Below are positions 1-13,035 of a DNA stretch of 64,000 nucleotides, one piece after another. Numbering within the stretch: position 1 is the first letter of the stretch; the number at the start of each line of letters is the position of its first letter. This stretch comes from Macrolepiota albuminosa (lineage: Eukaryota; Basidiomycota; Agaricomycetes; Agaricales; Agaricaceae). The stretch spans positions 2,975,826-3,039,825 of the forward strand of contig JAMWFC010000116.1 in NCBI GenBank assembly GCA_027475525.1, written 5' to 3'. The position numbers and the translations under genes were made by a program. The notes under the pieces are model-generated. The model was not told where the DNA came from and did not search any database. It worked only from the letters and a program-made list of their open reading frames with translations.

Positions 1-2650
1 TTGCTTCAGGTACGGTTCTCTTGCAGCGACAGGTACTCGATCTAAAACCACCCTTCTCCCGTACTCTCATGGTTAATGTATATTTATTGTTTTCAGGAAA
101 GGGGTACGTATAATCTGAACCACACGACGCCGATTCTCATCCAGGTGTTAGTCATCATACTCCTCAGGCAATACTTCTTGGTTTAGAGGGTCAGCTCCGT
201 TGATTCTCGACGCTTCTCCGTACAACTCATATATGACAATGGGGTTTGAAGGCTCGGACCCAGAAACTATTGACACTGGCACTATTCCCGTCCGCTACAA
301 ATCGATATTGGCTAATAAAACTCTTTTCCTGGGGGGAAAACACCGAATCTCATACAACATAGAGCGCGACATGGTCTGGCACTGGGATCGCGTGCTGAAC
401 ACTCATCCCAACGGAATGCGCTTCAGCGTTTTTGGAGAGGATGGTGACCTTTTGGCAACAAACGAGTATTTCAGCGTCGGAGGTGGTTTTGTTGTAAACG
501 ACAAGACTAAAGGTGTGTGGATTACCAACTTTAAATCTATATAGCTGATACCTGTCAGTCGATGAAAATATGTTTTATAAGGCAATCGACAAACGAGCGG
601 TGCATGGATCGAGACTTCACCAAAGCAATTCTTTTTCTTATCCAGCGGACACCCAGCCGACAGTTTCTATGAATCCCCCTATCATCTCAGTCGGAAATGC
701 AGCCAATGGTTTCCAATCCGCTGTTGACCACCCGCCTTATCCTTTCTTTTCAGGCGATTCGCTTTTGGCTTTAACGGCAAAACACAACGTTCGTATCAAT
801 TGGCCCTCGCTATTGTTTGGTTAACCTACAATTACAACAGTTGACAATTGCGCAAATTGTGTATGATAACGAGGTCTGTTGCACCCTAATTATATTCTCA
901 CTGTTTATGACGTACATGGAAGAAATCCTTTGGCTACAGTGACGAGGAAATATATGCTAAGGTCTGTGACCTTGGTTTCCAACCGTGGTCGGCTACGTGC
1001 CTCATGTGCAACCATGTAGATCATGAAAATATGGTCCGTCATGGATGAATGTATTCACACAGGAGTGACGACCTCCGAAACCACCCTGCCCGGGCGTTTA
1101 GGCTTGAGGCGACGAGCTCCCAACCTTTACCGGAGACTGATGCGCGGGTAAGCAGGACCATAAAGGAACATTATTGACACGGAAGATGATCTTGCTCTAA
1201 ATTCCTTTAGAATATATCCTGAAATAGCGAGCCGAAACTTACTTCAAATTGACACTCCTTCGCAAGTGCATACCACAATATCCTCCCCTCCTGATTACAT
1301 TGAGGTTGACCAGAAGAGTTCCAATGTTGAGTCAAGTCCTAGACAACTTCGGAATAAGTTCCGAAGTCTAGCGGCACGCGCACCTCTAGTTGTCGGGTCA
1401 TTTGACCATGCTATCTTGCCTATGGCTCCTGTAAGCAGTTCCGTCATAATTTATAATCCTATGTTGAAACAAGCAAAATATGTATGAAGCGAAAATCCGA
1501 TATCCCTGCCATGGATTTCTTGTCTTGTTATGCAATCGCTGTAAACGAAGTAAACGCATCGGGAGGGCGTATTGTAACATCTCCAACGAATGGGGCTGCG
1601 GGCGTTATACCAGCTGTCTTGAAATACATTGTTGAGGTCAGTCCTAACGGCACTCGTGTTGCATTTCTACTGATTACCCACTTCTTGTATCCCCTGCAGT
1701 TTTTAAGCGATAACCCAGAAAAAAGCATCCAAACCTTTTTGTTGACTGCTTCTGTAAGTTGGGATTTTCTTTGTGTGGTAGGGAGTTTCAACTGATTTTC
1801 AGGCAATTGGAATGCTTTTCAAGCGAGGCAGTACTATATCTGCCGCTGAAGGTGGGTGTCAGGCGGAAGTTGGAGGTTCGTACTCTCGGACACCCATGTT
1901 TGGCTTGCTCATGTGTGATTTGTCAATAGTCGCATGTTCGATGGCAAGCGCAGGATTTGCGGCGTGCATGGGTGGTGAGGAAACTTCTGTCCAATAAAAT
2001 CTTGTTCGTCGAGCTTATTCCGGCTAGCTTCCCCGGAGACAGTGCTTCAGGTATGTTCCTCGATGGTGTGGGAAACAGGAATGGTTTACAATCTCACACA
2101 GGCAGCAGAGATTGGAATCGGTGATTCATATATTAGAGAGACGTGTTAGAGATGCTCACGCCTCTATCAGAACACAACCTTGGGCTGACTTGTGATCCCA
2201 TTGACGGTCTTGTGCAAGTTCCGTGCATAGTAAGTATCGTGTCACCTTTTTCTACTTGGAACCTCACCTAGTTTATTAAGGAACGGAACAGTTTAGGGGG
2301 TTAGTCAGTACTTCTGCCTCTGTTAATAAGTGTTAAATGCTCGGGGACATCTTCCAGCTGTCAAAGCTGTCACGGCCGCTCAATTATCTATGGCTAGCGA
2401 TGGAATTTACAGTGTCACACTTGACGAGGCTATAGAAGCTATGCGACTTACTGCCCAGGACATGAGCGTCAAATACAAGGAAACCAGCCTTTCGGTATGT
2501 ATTCCTTTGTCTTCGAGGGCCGATGATGCCACATTAATACCTTCCTTTCAACAGGGTCTTGCAGTAAGTTCAAACTTTCTCTTTCTTCAGATGCTACAAA
2601 CAGTCTCGCAGAAAACTGTCAAGATACCGCTCTCCGTACCTGCTTGGTAA
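1..2650 (+). CDS. L-serine dehydratase (L-serine ammonia-lyase), iron-sulfur type, 5' partial
   Basis: Deaminates L-serine to pyruvate and ammonia. The product is a single-chain fusion of the bacterial-type beta and alpha domains. The window opens inside the beta domain: small exons give [10 protein letters not shown] and [13 protein letters not shown], then [16 protein letters not shown] and [10 protein letters not shown]. The alpha domain follows with [48 protein letters not shown] and [16 protein letters not shown]. The cysteines of GGCQ, TCDP and VPC match the 4Fe-4S ligands of this family. The last exons read [26 protein letters not shown] and KIPLSVPAW, with TAA at 2648-2650. At least ten introns of about 50 bp with GT/AG ends separate the pieces, so no long single ORF exists. 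The start codon and N-terminus lie outside the window. Identity is secure from motif order; exact exon edges are my reading. Confidence 0.93.
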
Positions 2651-3360
2651 GCTCATCTTCTACTCAGAAAGTGCTGTTTCACAGCTTATCTCTGAACAGC
2701 TAGTCCATTTCTCACGATAGATTTGAGGATATTGCTTGTACAATCTGTCGACATAATATAGTTTCGCACTGTTCTACTTATGACTCCGTCTTTGATGTTC
2801 AAGGGACAGGCCTCTCAAGTTCAGACATGAGAAATTAGACCGTTGTTGATCATCCCTATGAATTGTGGAGGATGAATAGAGGACAATTCATAAGAGAATG
2901 TGCCAACCATTTAAATGGTCTGTTAAATGGTTCTAACATGATGCAAAAGTCAATGGTGACAGGCTAATGAGCCCTCTTTTGAGAATGTCATGATTCATCA
3001 GTGTCTCTGAAGCTAATGCTTTTTACCATTCAGTAAAGGGTACTGACCTTGCACAAGAAGTACTGTGATGATAAGTTGTGTTTGAAAACTGGCTGGGAGA
3101 CATTTCAAGGGGAGCCCAGAAACATTATGCCAATATCTACCACTTAACTACCATAACATACGTTGAAATTAGTTTTAGCTTTCTCGAAATCGAGGACTTA
3201 ATGTAGTTCACGCTGCGAGACTCTGAACAGTGTGCCGTGACTATATTCGGAAGTGTCTGCCGAGCCATCGTCAGTGTTGTTGAGGGTGTCAGTTTGTAAA
3301 TGTATCTTCTGAGACCCACAACCGACATCGACCCAGAACGTTAATACTAGAAGAATTCGA
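2651..3360. other. Intergenic region between serine dehydratase and UCH gene
   Basis: About 710 bp with no ORF resembling a protein in either strand. It should hold the dehydratase 3' UTR and terminator and the promoter of the downstream ubiquitin hydrolase. I see no tRNA, repeat or clear motif. Confidence 0.6.
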
Positions 3361-4494
3361 ATGCCTAGCAACCGATGGATTCCACTTGAAAGCAATCCAG
3401 AGGCACGATTGTATGCCAATTATTGAGAGCTTACTGACCGTTGATGGTGGATCAGGTTCTCAACTCTGTCAGGCTACGACTGCTTTCTTCAAAATGTATA
3501 TGCTCACTATCTGATTGACAGTGGTCACGGAAAGCGGGCCTCGTCCTATCTCATGCACACTTCGAAGATGTCTATGGTTTGGATCCCGAGGTATTATAGA
3601 TTTCTATATCTAATAACTCTAGTTTATTTTCCGTACTGTAGCTCCTGGCTATGGTACCTCGGCCTGTCAAGGCTGTCGTACTATTGTTCCCCATTTCTGA
3701 ATTATCAGAGAACAAGCGAAAAGAAGAGGATGAAAAGGTCAAGCAAGAAGGACAATCTCTTGTGGATCCCACCATCTTTTGGATCAAGCAAACGGTTCAT
3801 GCAACATCTTCACGTTCGATGGCGTATCTCATTAAGTATGTACATTCATAGATCTCCAACGCATGTGGCACAATTGGATTGTTGCACGCCTTGGCAAATG
3901 TGAGTGAACGTTCGCACTTGTTGATCTAATCATTGTAATCCAATCCGCCTGCTTTCTGATCTAGTCCAATATCACACTCTCTCCTGAAGGTGCCATCGCA
4001 CAGTTTATCAACATATGCAAAGGTATGCATGCATGTCAGCTTCAAACTCTGCCTGGAACAGTCTCTTCACCATTACAATAGACAAGACACCTGAAGAACG
4101 GGCGAAACTGCTGGAAACTACTCCCCTCTTTGCTGATATCCATGCTGAGGCTGCTTCCAGTGGACAGACCCAGGTCCCAACCGATCTTGACACGGACCTC
4201 CATTTTACGTGCTTTGTTTCTGCGCCTCGGGTGAGGGGGCCAAAAAGCCTGGGCGAATACCGAATTGTTGAATTGGATGGGCGGAGAGCGGGACCGGTTG
4301 ACAGGGGGGAATGTGAGGGCGATTTCTTGCAAGTGAGTCGTGATCATCACTACATCAAGCATCATAATTGTAAGCTCCTCTCACAGGCAGTGGCAAAGAT
4401 CGTCAAAGAAAATTATCTTGCCAATTCGTCGAGTATGCAATTTAGCATGGTCGCACTTTGTCCTGGTTCAGGTGATTGTGAGGCGGATAGATGA
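3361..4494 (+). CDS. Ubiquitin carboxyl-terminal hydrolase, UCH (peptidase C12) family
   Basis: Cysteine protease that removes small adducts from the C-terminus of ubiquitin (UCHL1/UCHL3/Yuh1 family). ATG at 3361 begins MPSNRWIPLESNPE. Splicing then gives VLNSWSRKAGL, FEDVYGLDPE, LLAMVPRPVKAVVLLFPIS, a charged stretch and IFWIKQT. The next exon (about 3850-3899) gives ISNACGTIGLLHALAN with the catalytic cysteine. Later exons give EERAKLLETTPLF, DLHFTCFV with the catalytic histidine and ELDGR with the catalytic aspartate, and the protein ends in a family-typical SMQFSMVALC stretch before TGA at 4492-4494. Six or more short GT-AG introns are needed. Length is about 230-250 residues, normal for the family. 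All three catalytic positions are present, so the gene looks functional. It ends 23 bp from the convergent gene on the minus strand. Confidence 0.92.
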
Positions 4495-4517
4495 TGAAAG
4501 TAAAATACATTGTCTAG

Positions 4518-5282
4518 TCAGACTCTGAATCTCATGTATGCCATTAACAATGCAGAGCATCCGGTAACTTTGCGAACAAGATGAAGGTGGGTACCATGGG
4601 AAGAAGGGTGGCGAGGACATACCAAAACCAACAAGATACTGCAAGGTTGTCGCCTAGCAACAGGAAGTCGATTTCAACTTGCAAAGGTGAAGGTGAGATG
4701 TGACTCGCCTTGGAAGCCTGGATGGTGGTACGCAGTCCAGCAATCTCCTGCTCAATGCGCGTGTCAACCTCCTTTATCTTGAGTTCCTGCTGGCTGCTCT
4801 CTTCACGCATGCGTCCTTTCTCGAGATTGAGATCGAGGCGCACACCGGCTTGCGTGCGAGTGATCTCTTCGCGCAATCTCTGCTTCAGCTTCTCAACATC
4901 TGCGACCAGGCGATCATTTTCTGCCTTGATCATTGCAAGGTCGTTCTTTTCCATGAGCTGTAGTTCGGATTTGATCTGTGCAAAGTCAACTTGCTGGGTA
5001 TAATGCCGCTATAGAGACGAGCAAGATGAGGAGGTTGAGCAGCACTGCGTCTTAAAAACGCGCCTTTTCGTACTCAGCCTTTGTGACCATGTTGCTGGTC
5101 ATGTTGCGTATGCTCTCGTCTATGACCTCTGCCATTGCAGACATGATGCCCTCGGCCTGTGCACGGTTAAGCCCCTCGCGCTCGAGACGCTGGACAAAGT
5201 GGTGAGTGTCGAAATGGAAGTCATGTCTATATGGGGTGGAAGAAAAAGCGCGAGTAAATGCTCGAGGAAGACGGAGCGACAT
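4518..5282 (-). CDS. MCUR1/CCDC90/Fmp32-type mitochondrial inner-membrane coiled-coil protein (DUF1640)
   Basis: Family of mitochondrial inner-membrane coiled-coil proteins linked to calcium uniporter regulation and cytochrome oxidase assembly. The chosen ATG (5282-5280) gives MSLRLPRAFTRAFSSTP, a typical mitochondrial presequence rich in Arg, Ser and hydrophobic residues; an upstream in-frame ATG at 5309 would only add nine residues. Then come FVQRLEREGLNRAQAEGIM, IDESIRNMTSNMV and a long coiled coil containing EKLKQRLREEITRTQAGV and KIKEVDTRIEQEIAGL. The C-terminus must be spliced: TTIQASK joins TTLQYLVGF and then VTGCSALLMAYMRFRV, a final membrane helix, with TGA at 4520-4518. The first of these junctions requires a GC-AG intron (donor gcgagt). 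Unspliced reading gives a wrong tail ending near 4544. Head-to-head with the Rho gene. Confidence 0.88.
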
Positions 5283-5338
5283 GGCGGAGGTCAAGCTGTG
5301 TGTGGTCACATGACTCGCTTTCCTTCTCCCTCTCCCTC
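5283..5338. promoter_or_regulatory. Short bidirectional promoter / 5' UTR interval
   Basis: Only 56 bp separate the two divergent start codons (5282 minus, 5339 plus). The interval ends in a pyrimidine-rich run (ctttccttctccctctccct), common upstream of fungal start sites. Promoter elements must lie within it or overlap the opposite gene. No TATA box is evident. Confidence 0.5.
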
Positions 5339-6470
5339 ATGTCTCTTTGCGGTTCCTCCTCTAGTGGACCAGGTTTCGGTCGTAAACCAGTGCGTTCAGC
5401 TCATCTATTCTCTTTTCTCACTCAATTCTGTTCCAGATACAAAGAAAGGTATCCAAATCCACAACACCCTTTTCTATGCTTTGAATGCTTCCATTCACAA
5501 GGTTGTGGTCTGCGGAGATGGAGCATGCGGTACTTAGTCTACTTTCTCCAAAGCACACTCACCCACATGAAGTCTCTCAGGCAAGACATCCTTACTCAAT
5601 GTTTTTACCCGCGGTTTCTTTACACAAGTATAGTACGCCGCTCTGCTGTCTTTCCGACCCGTACATAACACCGTGGTCACAGTGAACCTACTGTGTTTGA
5701 GAATTACGTGCAAGACATACCGGTCGATGATCAGTCAGTTGAACTAAGCCTGTGGGATACAGCAGGTATCTCTCAATTCTTTCAGGAGTAGTCTAACAAG
5801 GAGGAACCCTTCCCTTCTTCTGCAGGTCAAGAAGAATTCGACAGGCTACGGTCACTATCATATGCTGAAACCCACGTCATAATGATATGTTTCTCTGTGC
5901 GCACCACAGTCTTGGTTCAGATTCGTTAATGCTGATACAAAGAAAGGTTGATAATCCGGTATCATTGGAAAATGTTGAAGCAAAGGTAAAAGCCAATTGT
6001 CTTTTCACTCTCGTCCTCTTCTCAGAAAACACGCAGTGGATAGATGAAATTCTAGAATACTGTCCGGGAGTTAAGGTGAGAGAAGAATTGTACACCCATT
6101 TCAGCACTCAACCCATCATAGCTAGTGCTTGTAGGTTGGTATCCTTAAAACACCTATCTGCGTCTGCTCACCTCGTTTTGAGCCCTGAAATGCGATCTAC
6201 GTGATGATCGGAGTGTGAGAGAGCGTTTACAACGGTACGGCGCTCGCCCAGTCGAATACGAAGAGGGTCTAGCTGTCGCTCGACGAATACGAGCAAGTCG
6301 GTATCTTGGTAGGTCGTTTTTCTTGTCCTGCAATATTTTCATCATCATGTCTTGCAGAATGTAGCTCTAAACATAATCGGGGCGTAACTGAGGTCTTCTA
6401 TGAGGTAGCACGTGTTGCACTCAGTACGCGGACTAAGAGTAGCAAGGATGGAGGCTGTATTGTTGTGTGA
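5339..6470 (+). CDS. Rho-family small GTPase, Rho3-like
   Basis: Membrane-anchored GTP switch of the Rho3 type, known in fungi for polarised secretion and actin organisation. ATG at 5339 begins [17 protein letters not shown]; spliced exons give [20 protein letters not shown] (P-loop GDGACGKT, split by an intron), [18 protein letters not shown] (effector loop) and [19 protein letters not shown] (DTAG). Next are [33 protein letters not shown], the guanine-specificity region ending in CDLRDD, and [20 protein letters not shown]. The protein ends GGCIVV with TGA at 6468-6470; CIVV is a CAAX prenylation box. About seven short introns. All nucleotide-binding motifs are intact. The combination of [19 protein letters not shown] and the DRLRSLSYA stretch is why I prefer Rho3 over Rho1 or Cdc42. 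Confidence 0.9.
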
Positions 6471-6762
6471 GTTTCACCTCCATGAACCAAGGACAGGCTG
6501 AAGCCCTTCTGCCCATCGATGAGATCTTGCTTTATTACTGCTCTCTTTTGATTGCCTCCCCACTGATACCATCTATGTATACCTTATGATCGTTACAATA
6601 TGTACACGGGCTCGCCCGACAATAAATCGAACTCAATGCCACGAGTCCCTTTACATGAACGAGAACGTATCACATAACCATACCCATCATCCAGATTTGG
6701 AGAAAATGTGACGTGTAAATGAATTAATGTCCAATATGTAATACAAGTAGTCTTTACCACGT

Positions 6763-9700
6763 CTATAAAGCTCCAAAACCAGTCATCGTAGAAGGTATAC
6801 CATTCATCGTGGGTGCCTTCCCGGCGTACCTGAAGAAAGCTGAGTGGTAGACAAAGAAACAGGCAGAAGAAAACTCACCCGTTGGTCAGCAACAAAGTAC
6901 TTCCAAAGCCTGGGTTGATGATAGGAGCTTCAGACTCTGCCAGCTCTTTCTGAGCATCCCTCTTCGACCGCTCCTGGACTTCTTTCTCCAACAATGACAG
7001 CTGCAGAAGGATAAAAAACCACGCCTTTTGATTTCTCAGAGACTCGTACCTTTTCAACCAGCGATCGCTGTACTTGAATTTTGTAGGGCATGTAGAAATC
7101 ATGGAGACCATGTCGCCAGGATAATTCCTCAACAACGTCAGAACGGAGGAGATCGAAGCAGATGAAGAGAACTGCAGCGAAACATTCTTTGTTGCCAATG
7201 TCAACAAAATAGGATAATAGATCCTCAGCAACTTCCGTGGAACCAGACGTTGCCGCAGTGAGCATTGCGTCCTTTGACAGACGATCTCGCTTTGAAAGAG
7301 ATATCGATTCGTCCCAGTGTTTGTTTTTCTAGACAATATGAGCGACCTATCCGCAGATGAAATTCAAAATGATCGTACCTTGTAAAGATGGGCAGCAAGT
7401 CTACGGAACTCTAATAGATCGTGCTTCTCCAAGCGTTGTGCGAGACTGATGTTGTTGAAATTGTCAAAGCTGTCTATTGAGTCTCGCAGCGTTTTGTAGT
7501 CTTCTTCCTCGATAAGAAGGTCGTTGTATGCGTCGTTCACAGCTTCAATGTTTAACTGAATATTGCGCACGGTCAGCACAAGACATTCTGCCGGACCAGA
7601 CCAAAGTTTCTCCTTACATGTTGGACAGCAATAAGGTAAGACCTTATCAAAGGGATGTGATCGATCTGACGAAAGACACGGACAACACGACTATGATCGA
7701 TACGCGGAATGAGGACAGTGAGTAGATCTGTCAACAAGGTAGGTTGTTCTTGCAGATAGAAGGTCAAAGCCTTGTAGTAGCTACAATCAAGTAAATGTCG
7801 GTGGATTACTTGAGTCTATAATGTAGAGATTCTTACATCTCGACATTCGCAGCACGGACAATGACGTCCTTAAATTGATTGTGCTCCCAAGCATCTGCGG
7901 AGCGCTCAATCATTGCCAGGGCAGCATTATCCTGAATTGTTACATCAGAGCTATAGAGTCGAAATATTCGCGACAATTGAGACATACGAATTCGTCGTAT
8001 TTGATGTATAAAAAGACAAGCTCTGGCCATAAATGTGCCTTTTCCGTAGCTTTTATTACCTGAAGATATGAGTTTAATAAATTAAAAACTCAGGGTAAAA
8101 TAATGGATCATACATACCTTGGGGATGTTGATGCGAGATACAAACAACTTGAGATGTTCCATGACTAGGAACAAAACAGTTCAACAACCATTGACTTGCA
8201 AAGAAAGTTAAGCGCACGTTTCACTGGTCGATACTTGCTCAAAAGGATTGAAAGCTCCGTGAAGATACCCATGTGGGCACGCTCCAAACTTAATCCAGCC
8301 TCTAACAGGCTTACAACCTCTTCAAAGTGTCCGCGACGTTCATACATTGAAACCAGTGCAGTTAATTCCTCCTACAGCTTCGTGAGCAGATTCAGTCACA
8401 ACTACGAAAGAGAAACATACCGCATGGACTATGATGTTAAGACCACAAATCTGGGCCAGGCGGAATTCTGACTTTTCAATACAAGCAGCGTGAACCTGCT
8501 TCCAGACTCTGATCCAAGTTATATAGTACTATGTCAAATGGATGAAAACTGGTGAAAGGCTCACTGAGTATTTCCCGCCTTTCGTGCACTTTCCACAGCA
8601 GCCTGGTTTTCACCAAGATAAATCAATGTTGTCGCGAGACGAGCCCAGTTGGAGATGCTGGTAAAGAGCAGCTTTGCAGCCTGGTACAGCTCATCCTCAA
8701 AACATTTCTCCCCGACCTCAAGAACGTCCGCAACGTTTGTCATAGCGAGAAAGTCTTCCATATCATGGAGGCGATCCGTTTTGGCATATGCATAAGCCAG
8801 TTCTGTGTCAATTTTCGGTTCTCGAAGAGTCTTACGGGCCATTTGTAGGAACCTGACGAGATCATCGTGCTTTCCAGCATGGCTGGAAATTTCGATGACC
8901 TCATAGAAATTGGAAGCATCCTCTGCCTTGATATACGAATCTTAAAAGCACTGTCAATCGCACTCGAAATGAACTTAATAATATCTTACCAATGGAATCC
9001 TTGATACGAAGACCGTCAAGCTGTGCCTTTGCAAGCCTACTCCAAACCTCAGGTCGATTGACTTTATTCGCAAAGTCAAGTCCACGATCGATCGAAACAA
9101 TATGTTCAACAAGAACGTTGATGGCCATTGCAAATTGGTCGTATTTTTTGTAGATGGTCAGGGATTCTTCATATAGACCGTGATCTGTGGCAATCTTGGC
9201 AATCTCCCCGGCATCGTAGTTCTGAAGCTTGTTGATATAGCCAACAACCTTGCCTTTATCGGCACGGATAGCCGTCAACAAGAGCAGATTTTGAAGATTT
9301 TTGTTCTCGCTGAAAGGCGATGGTTCAATGATAATCTTCTCCAATAGTTCGATAAGCTCAATGGGAAGGTCCGCCTGGAGGAAAGATTTGACGGTGACAG
9401 ACACATCATCAGGATCTGTACACTCGGGAAGAGCAGTTGCGACTATCTATGTTGCTTGTTAAATAGAGCTCACGATAAGAAAACTTTGCGCCAAACCTGA
9501 TCAATAAGCTGACGACGATGCACATTGTCGTGTATAAGAACCTGGGCCCAGAGCTCGGGTTGGCGACGTTTAACCAGATAACGAGCCTGTTGCTTGAACA
9601 TCGAGTTGTCATTGGTAATTGCGATAAGCTCGTCATCGCAAAGCCCCTTAGCATACGCAATATATGCTAGGTATGGATCCCTCTTTTCACAGAACTTGCC

Positions 9701-12700
9701 GACAATGAGAGGTTCATAAAGCTAGACGGGATTAATAAAAGGTCAAAACTACTGCTGTCTTAGGACAAAAACAGAAGGAACAAACGTTATTTTCTTTAAG
9801 GAACTGTTCAGGATTATTGTTGCTGTCGATATAAATTTTCGCGAGAGCATTGAAAATGGAGGTATCCTGACTACCTGCCTGAACGCGAGCCTCAAGCCAG
9901 GGAAGAATTAGCTTTAGACGATTGCGTTCTTCGACCTCATGAACCAACTCATCGATCGGGAAATTTCCAGTGACAGAGGCAAGTAACCCTTTAATCGTGG
10001 TCTCGTCGCAATCTACATCGAGGAGACCACCGACAACCTGAGGTGTCCGGACCGAATTCACGCGCTGGACATAGATCTCGATGAACTTTGTGAGGCCGTT
10101 CTGATAAAGGTAGAGAACCAAGTCATGGACAAAGTCGAAACGATCGCAAACGATGATGAGAGGAAGCTGATCAGAGAGCTTAGTTTCCTTGAGGAAATTC
10201 TTGACTTTCTCCGGGTTGTAATAATTGCTTTCTCGGCAAATACGTTCAACTTCTCGAATCTGGCCGGTACGCGTGGCTGCTTGGATGTATTTGAAGTGCA
10301 CTTCAGGATCCTCACTTAAGTTCACGACGGAGCCAAGATAGTAGTATAGACCTGGTTTTCCTTAACAGATGGCATTAACGATGAGATAAGCGGCATACCT
10401 TCAAAGCTCCTATAACTTTCAAACAACTCAATCAATTTGACTGGTCCAAGGATGTCTGAGTACTTCGTAGCAATCTGGATAACGGCTTGGAGATTTTGGC
10501 GGATATTGACACGAAGCATCTCGTTCAAGCATGCCATCGATTGCTCCGTAGTCAAGCGACTGAAGTAATTAACGAGCCACTAAAGCTTTCGTAAGAAAAG
10601 GGGAAAAAATGTAGCAGATATCTCTTACGTCCGATTGAAGTGTCGTTGTATGCACGATAGCACGCTTAATATCAGCTAAATCTTCGTAATGCTCAAGTGC
10701 CTTAACAGAGGATGTCAGAATACATCAATCTATGAGTGACCAAAAACATACACGTTGCAATAGACCAGCCTTCTCGCACAGGTTGGCAATCCTTGGTCGA
10801 TCGTAGAAGGAAAACATTTCGTTCCCAAGGATTGCGTCTGCAACCTGTGGAGCATGAACGAGATTCATCTCCAGAAGGCGCGTCTGCAATGGCCCCTGCT
10901 CAGGTTTGTTCTCCTTGAGCGCATCAAGAAGGAAGGACGTGGCAGGTTGAATCATGTTCTGGGACATGAATATATCTACAACCTATCAAAACGTAAGATG
11001 ATGCTTGTCAAATGAGAATTGAGTGGAAACAAGCTTGCCCGGTCAATGTCGATCAAAGGACCAGTCTCATCGTTGACAAGTTGCATCGCGAATTCAGCAC
11101 CTTTCTCCGCGTTCGTACGCATGATATGTTGCAAAAGTGCGACATAATCAGGATGGTGTCCAACCTTCTTGGAGTATAACACTATTTTATCCGTCTGGCC
11201 AGTCTCCACGAAACAAGCGATAACTTTATTAGGTACATTCGCACGGAGGTAGACACTGAGGGCGAGAGTCATGTCATGTAGGCGCACAATATCACCGAGT
11301 TCTTCACTGCAACTAAGCTGTTGCAAATTTAGAATCACCAGAAATTATTATCAATCAGCTAAAAACTAATACCTTGTTCTCTTTGAGCCACTTTTCGAGC
11401 AATTGCTTCCTCCCTTGCTGCAAGACAGGACGCGCGAGTTCCAAAGACTCAAGATGATTGAGTTCACCTTTCTCCAGCAGGATGCCGAAGTACTGCAGGA
11501 TGGGAGAAAGACCACCAGGAGGAGTGGGAGCCTGCTTGAACGACTCAATGACAGCGACAGTTCGAAGGATGCCCTATAGACGATGGATGAAATGCTGCGA
11601 GTCACATAACGTCAGGTGAAACTTACCCTGGGAGAATTCGCTGCAACTTTCGCTGCCTCCCCATATTGACCAGATTGGAAAAGTGTCTGATATTGTTGGA
11701 CATAAAGATCGTCTGCACCAGGCAAATTGGCGCGACTGGCGAGTTTAAAAGCAAGATCTGTGTTATTCAGCGTTGTCAAGATATAGGGAATGACGGTCTG
11801 CTCGTCAACATTAACACTGAGGACTTGTCCCTTCTTGTTGACTCCAATTATACCATTAGTTGTCTCGTGCTCTGCAGTTACAAAGATAGTCTCCCCAGAA
11901 ATGCGATTCATGTATACACATGCACCAGTTTCGAGATCATAAAGATGAATGAAGCCGTATTTCGTGACAAGGTAGATAATACCGTGTTTCTTCGAAACTT
12001 GCATAGCGACAGGAAAGTCATTCGTTGCTTCTGGAGGAAAATAAACATCAACAGCCTTCTTCGTGAAAGGAGGGTCGGGTGCAGTGTGATCAATTTCGAC
12101 AACATGAAGCTGATGTAAGAGCTTGATCAAACAGAGTTCGGCAGTATGACTACGAGACAAACCTTTGCACCAATCGCCGTACGCACAGCAAAAGTGAATA
12201 GCTTCGTAGGCTTTTGGTGACCGTCCAATTTAATCTCGGCGAAAGATGCTGCATGACCTTCGATGGGTTGACTGACGCCACGTTCCCGGCTGTAAAGTTG
12301 CATCGAACCTTTGACTTTAAAAGCAGAAGGATTTGCTGGGTTTCCTGAGATGCCAATAAGAACTAGCCATTTCTCATCGGGGGTTGCGCGATAATTGATG
12401 ATTTGCGCGCCGGCGAGAGTTGGATGACGGTCAAAGATCTTTTGGGGCGGAGAAGTTCCATCCGACAGTGTCCAATGATAGACAGCCGTTTCAGTGACCA
12501 TCCCAATGGTGTTGTCCGACACCCACTTCCAGAAAACGACGTCTTCATTGTTGACATGCGACTTCACTTTCTGCTTCGCTTCAATGTTAAAGATTTGAAG
12601 TGTGCGGCCAGCTGGACGATTCGCCCATTCAATGGTGTGAGAAGGCGGAAATTGATTGACGACGTGCCTTTCAACGCTAGAATCTTCTGCTTCGGATGCA

Positions 12701-13035
12701 TAATCGCAGAGTCAGCAGAAATTGGTCGCCTGAGGACATTGTTGGCGTCGGTGAGGTCAATTATAACGACTTGATTCTGCTCATTGACTTTTTCCCGTAC
12801 ACAGATGAAATGATCGGATTCGAATGTGAGGGTCTGCAAGATAACCCGAGTCAATTGCTGAAATGGATTCTGGGTTATGCTACGGACAAACCTGACAAAT
12901 TTGGTCAGAATGCGCCAGCAAACATGACCCCCTTCAACATACCTGGAATGAAATTGACGCGGGTTGGACACCAAGACTCGAGAGTTGAAGGTGCTCGCAG
13001 AAGGATATGGGTTTTGAAATGTCCACCGCAGCCAT
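6763..13035 (-). CDS. Clathrin heavy chain
   Basis: Structural leg of the clathrin triskelion that coats endocytic and trans-Golgi vesicles. The first exon (ATG 13035-13033) reads [20 protein letters not shown] up to ASISFQ; splicing joins it to [16 protein letters not shown]. The N-terminal beta-propeller follows ([52 protein letters not shown]). Next come the linker and the long series of alpha-helical CHCR repeats, with landmarks such as [40 protein letters not shown] and VYISRINNYD-type motifs near 9200-9400. The trimerisation region gives [17 protein letters not shown], and a last small exon ends [16 protein letters not shown] with TAG at 6765-6763. About 20 introns of about 50 bp. The coding length fits the usual roughly 1,680 residues. 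I see no frame damage. It is convergent with the Rho gene, 292 bp apart. Confidence 0.95.

Noticed and set aside
2651..3360. Minus-strand ORFs 3137-3328 and 3198-3419 as small genes
   Set aside because: They overlap the start of the UCH gene on the other strand, show no recognisable motif and have ordinary random-ORF length.
11666..12118. 150-residue plus-strand ORF inside clathrin
   Set aside because: Lies opposite conserved clathrin coding sequence and has no recognisable features.
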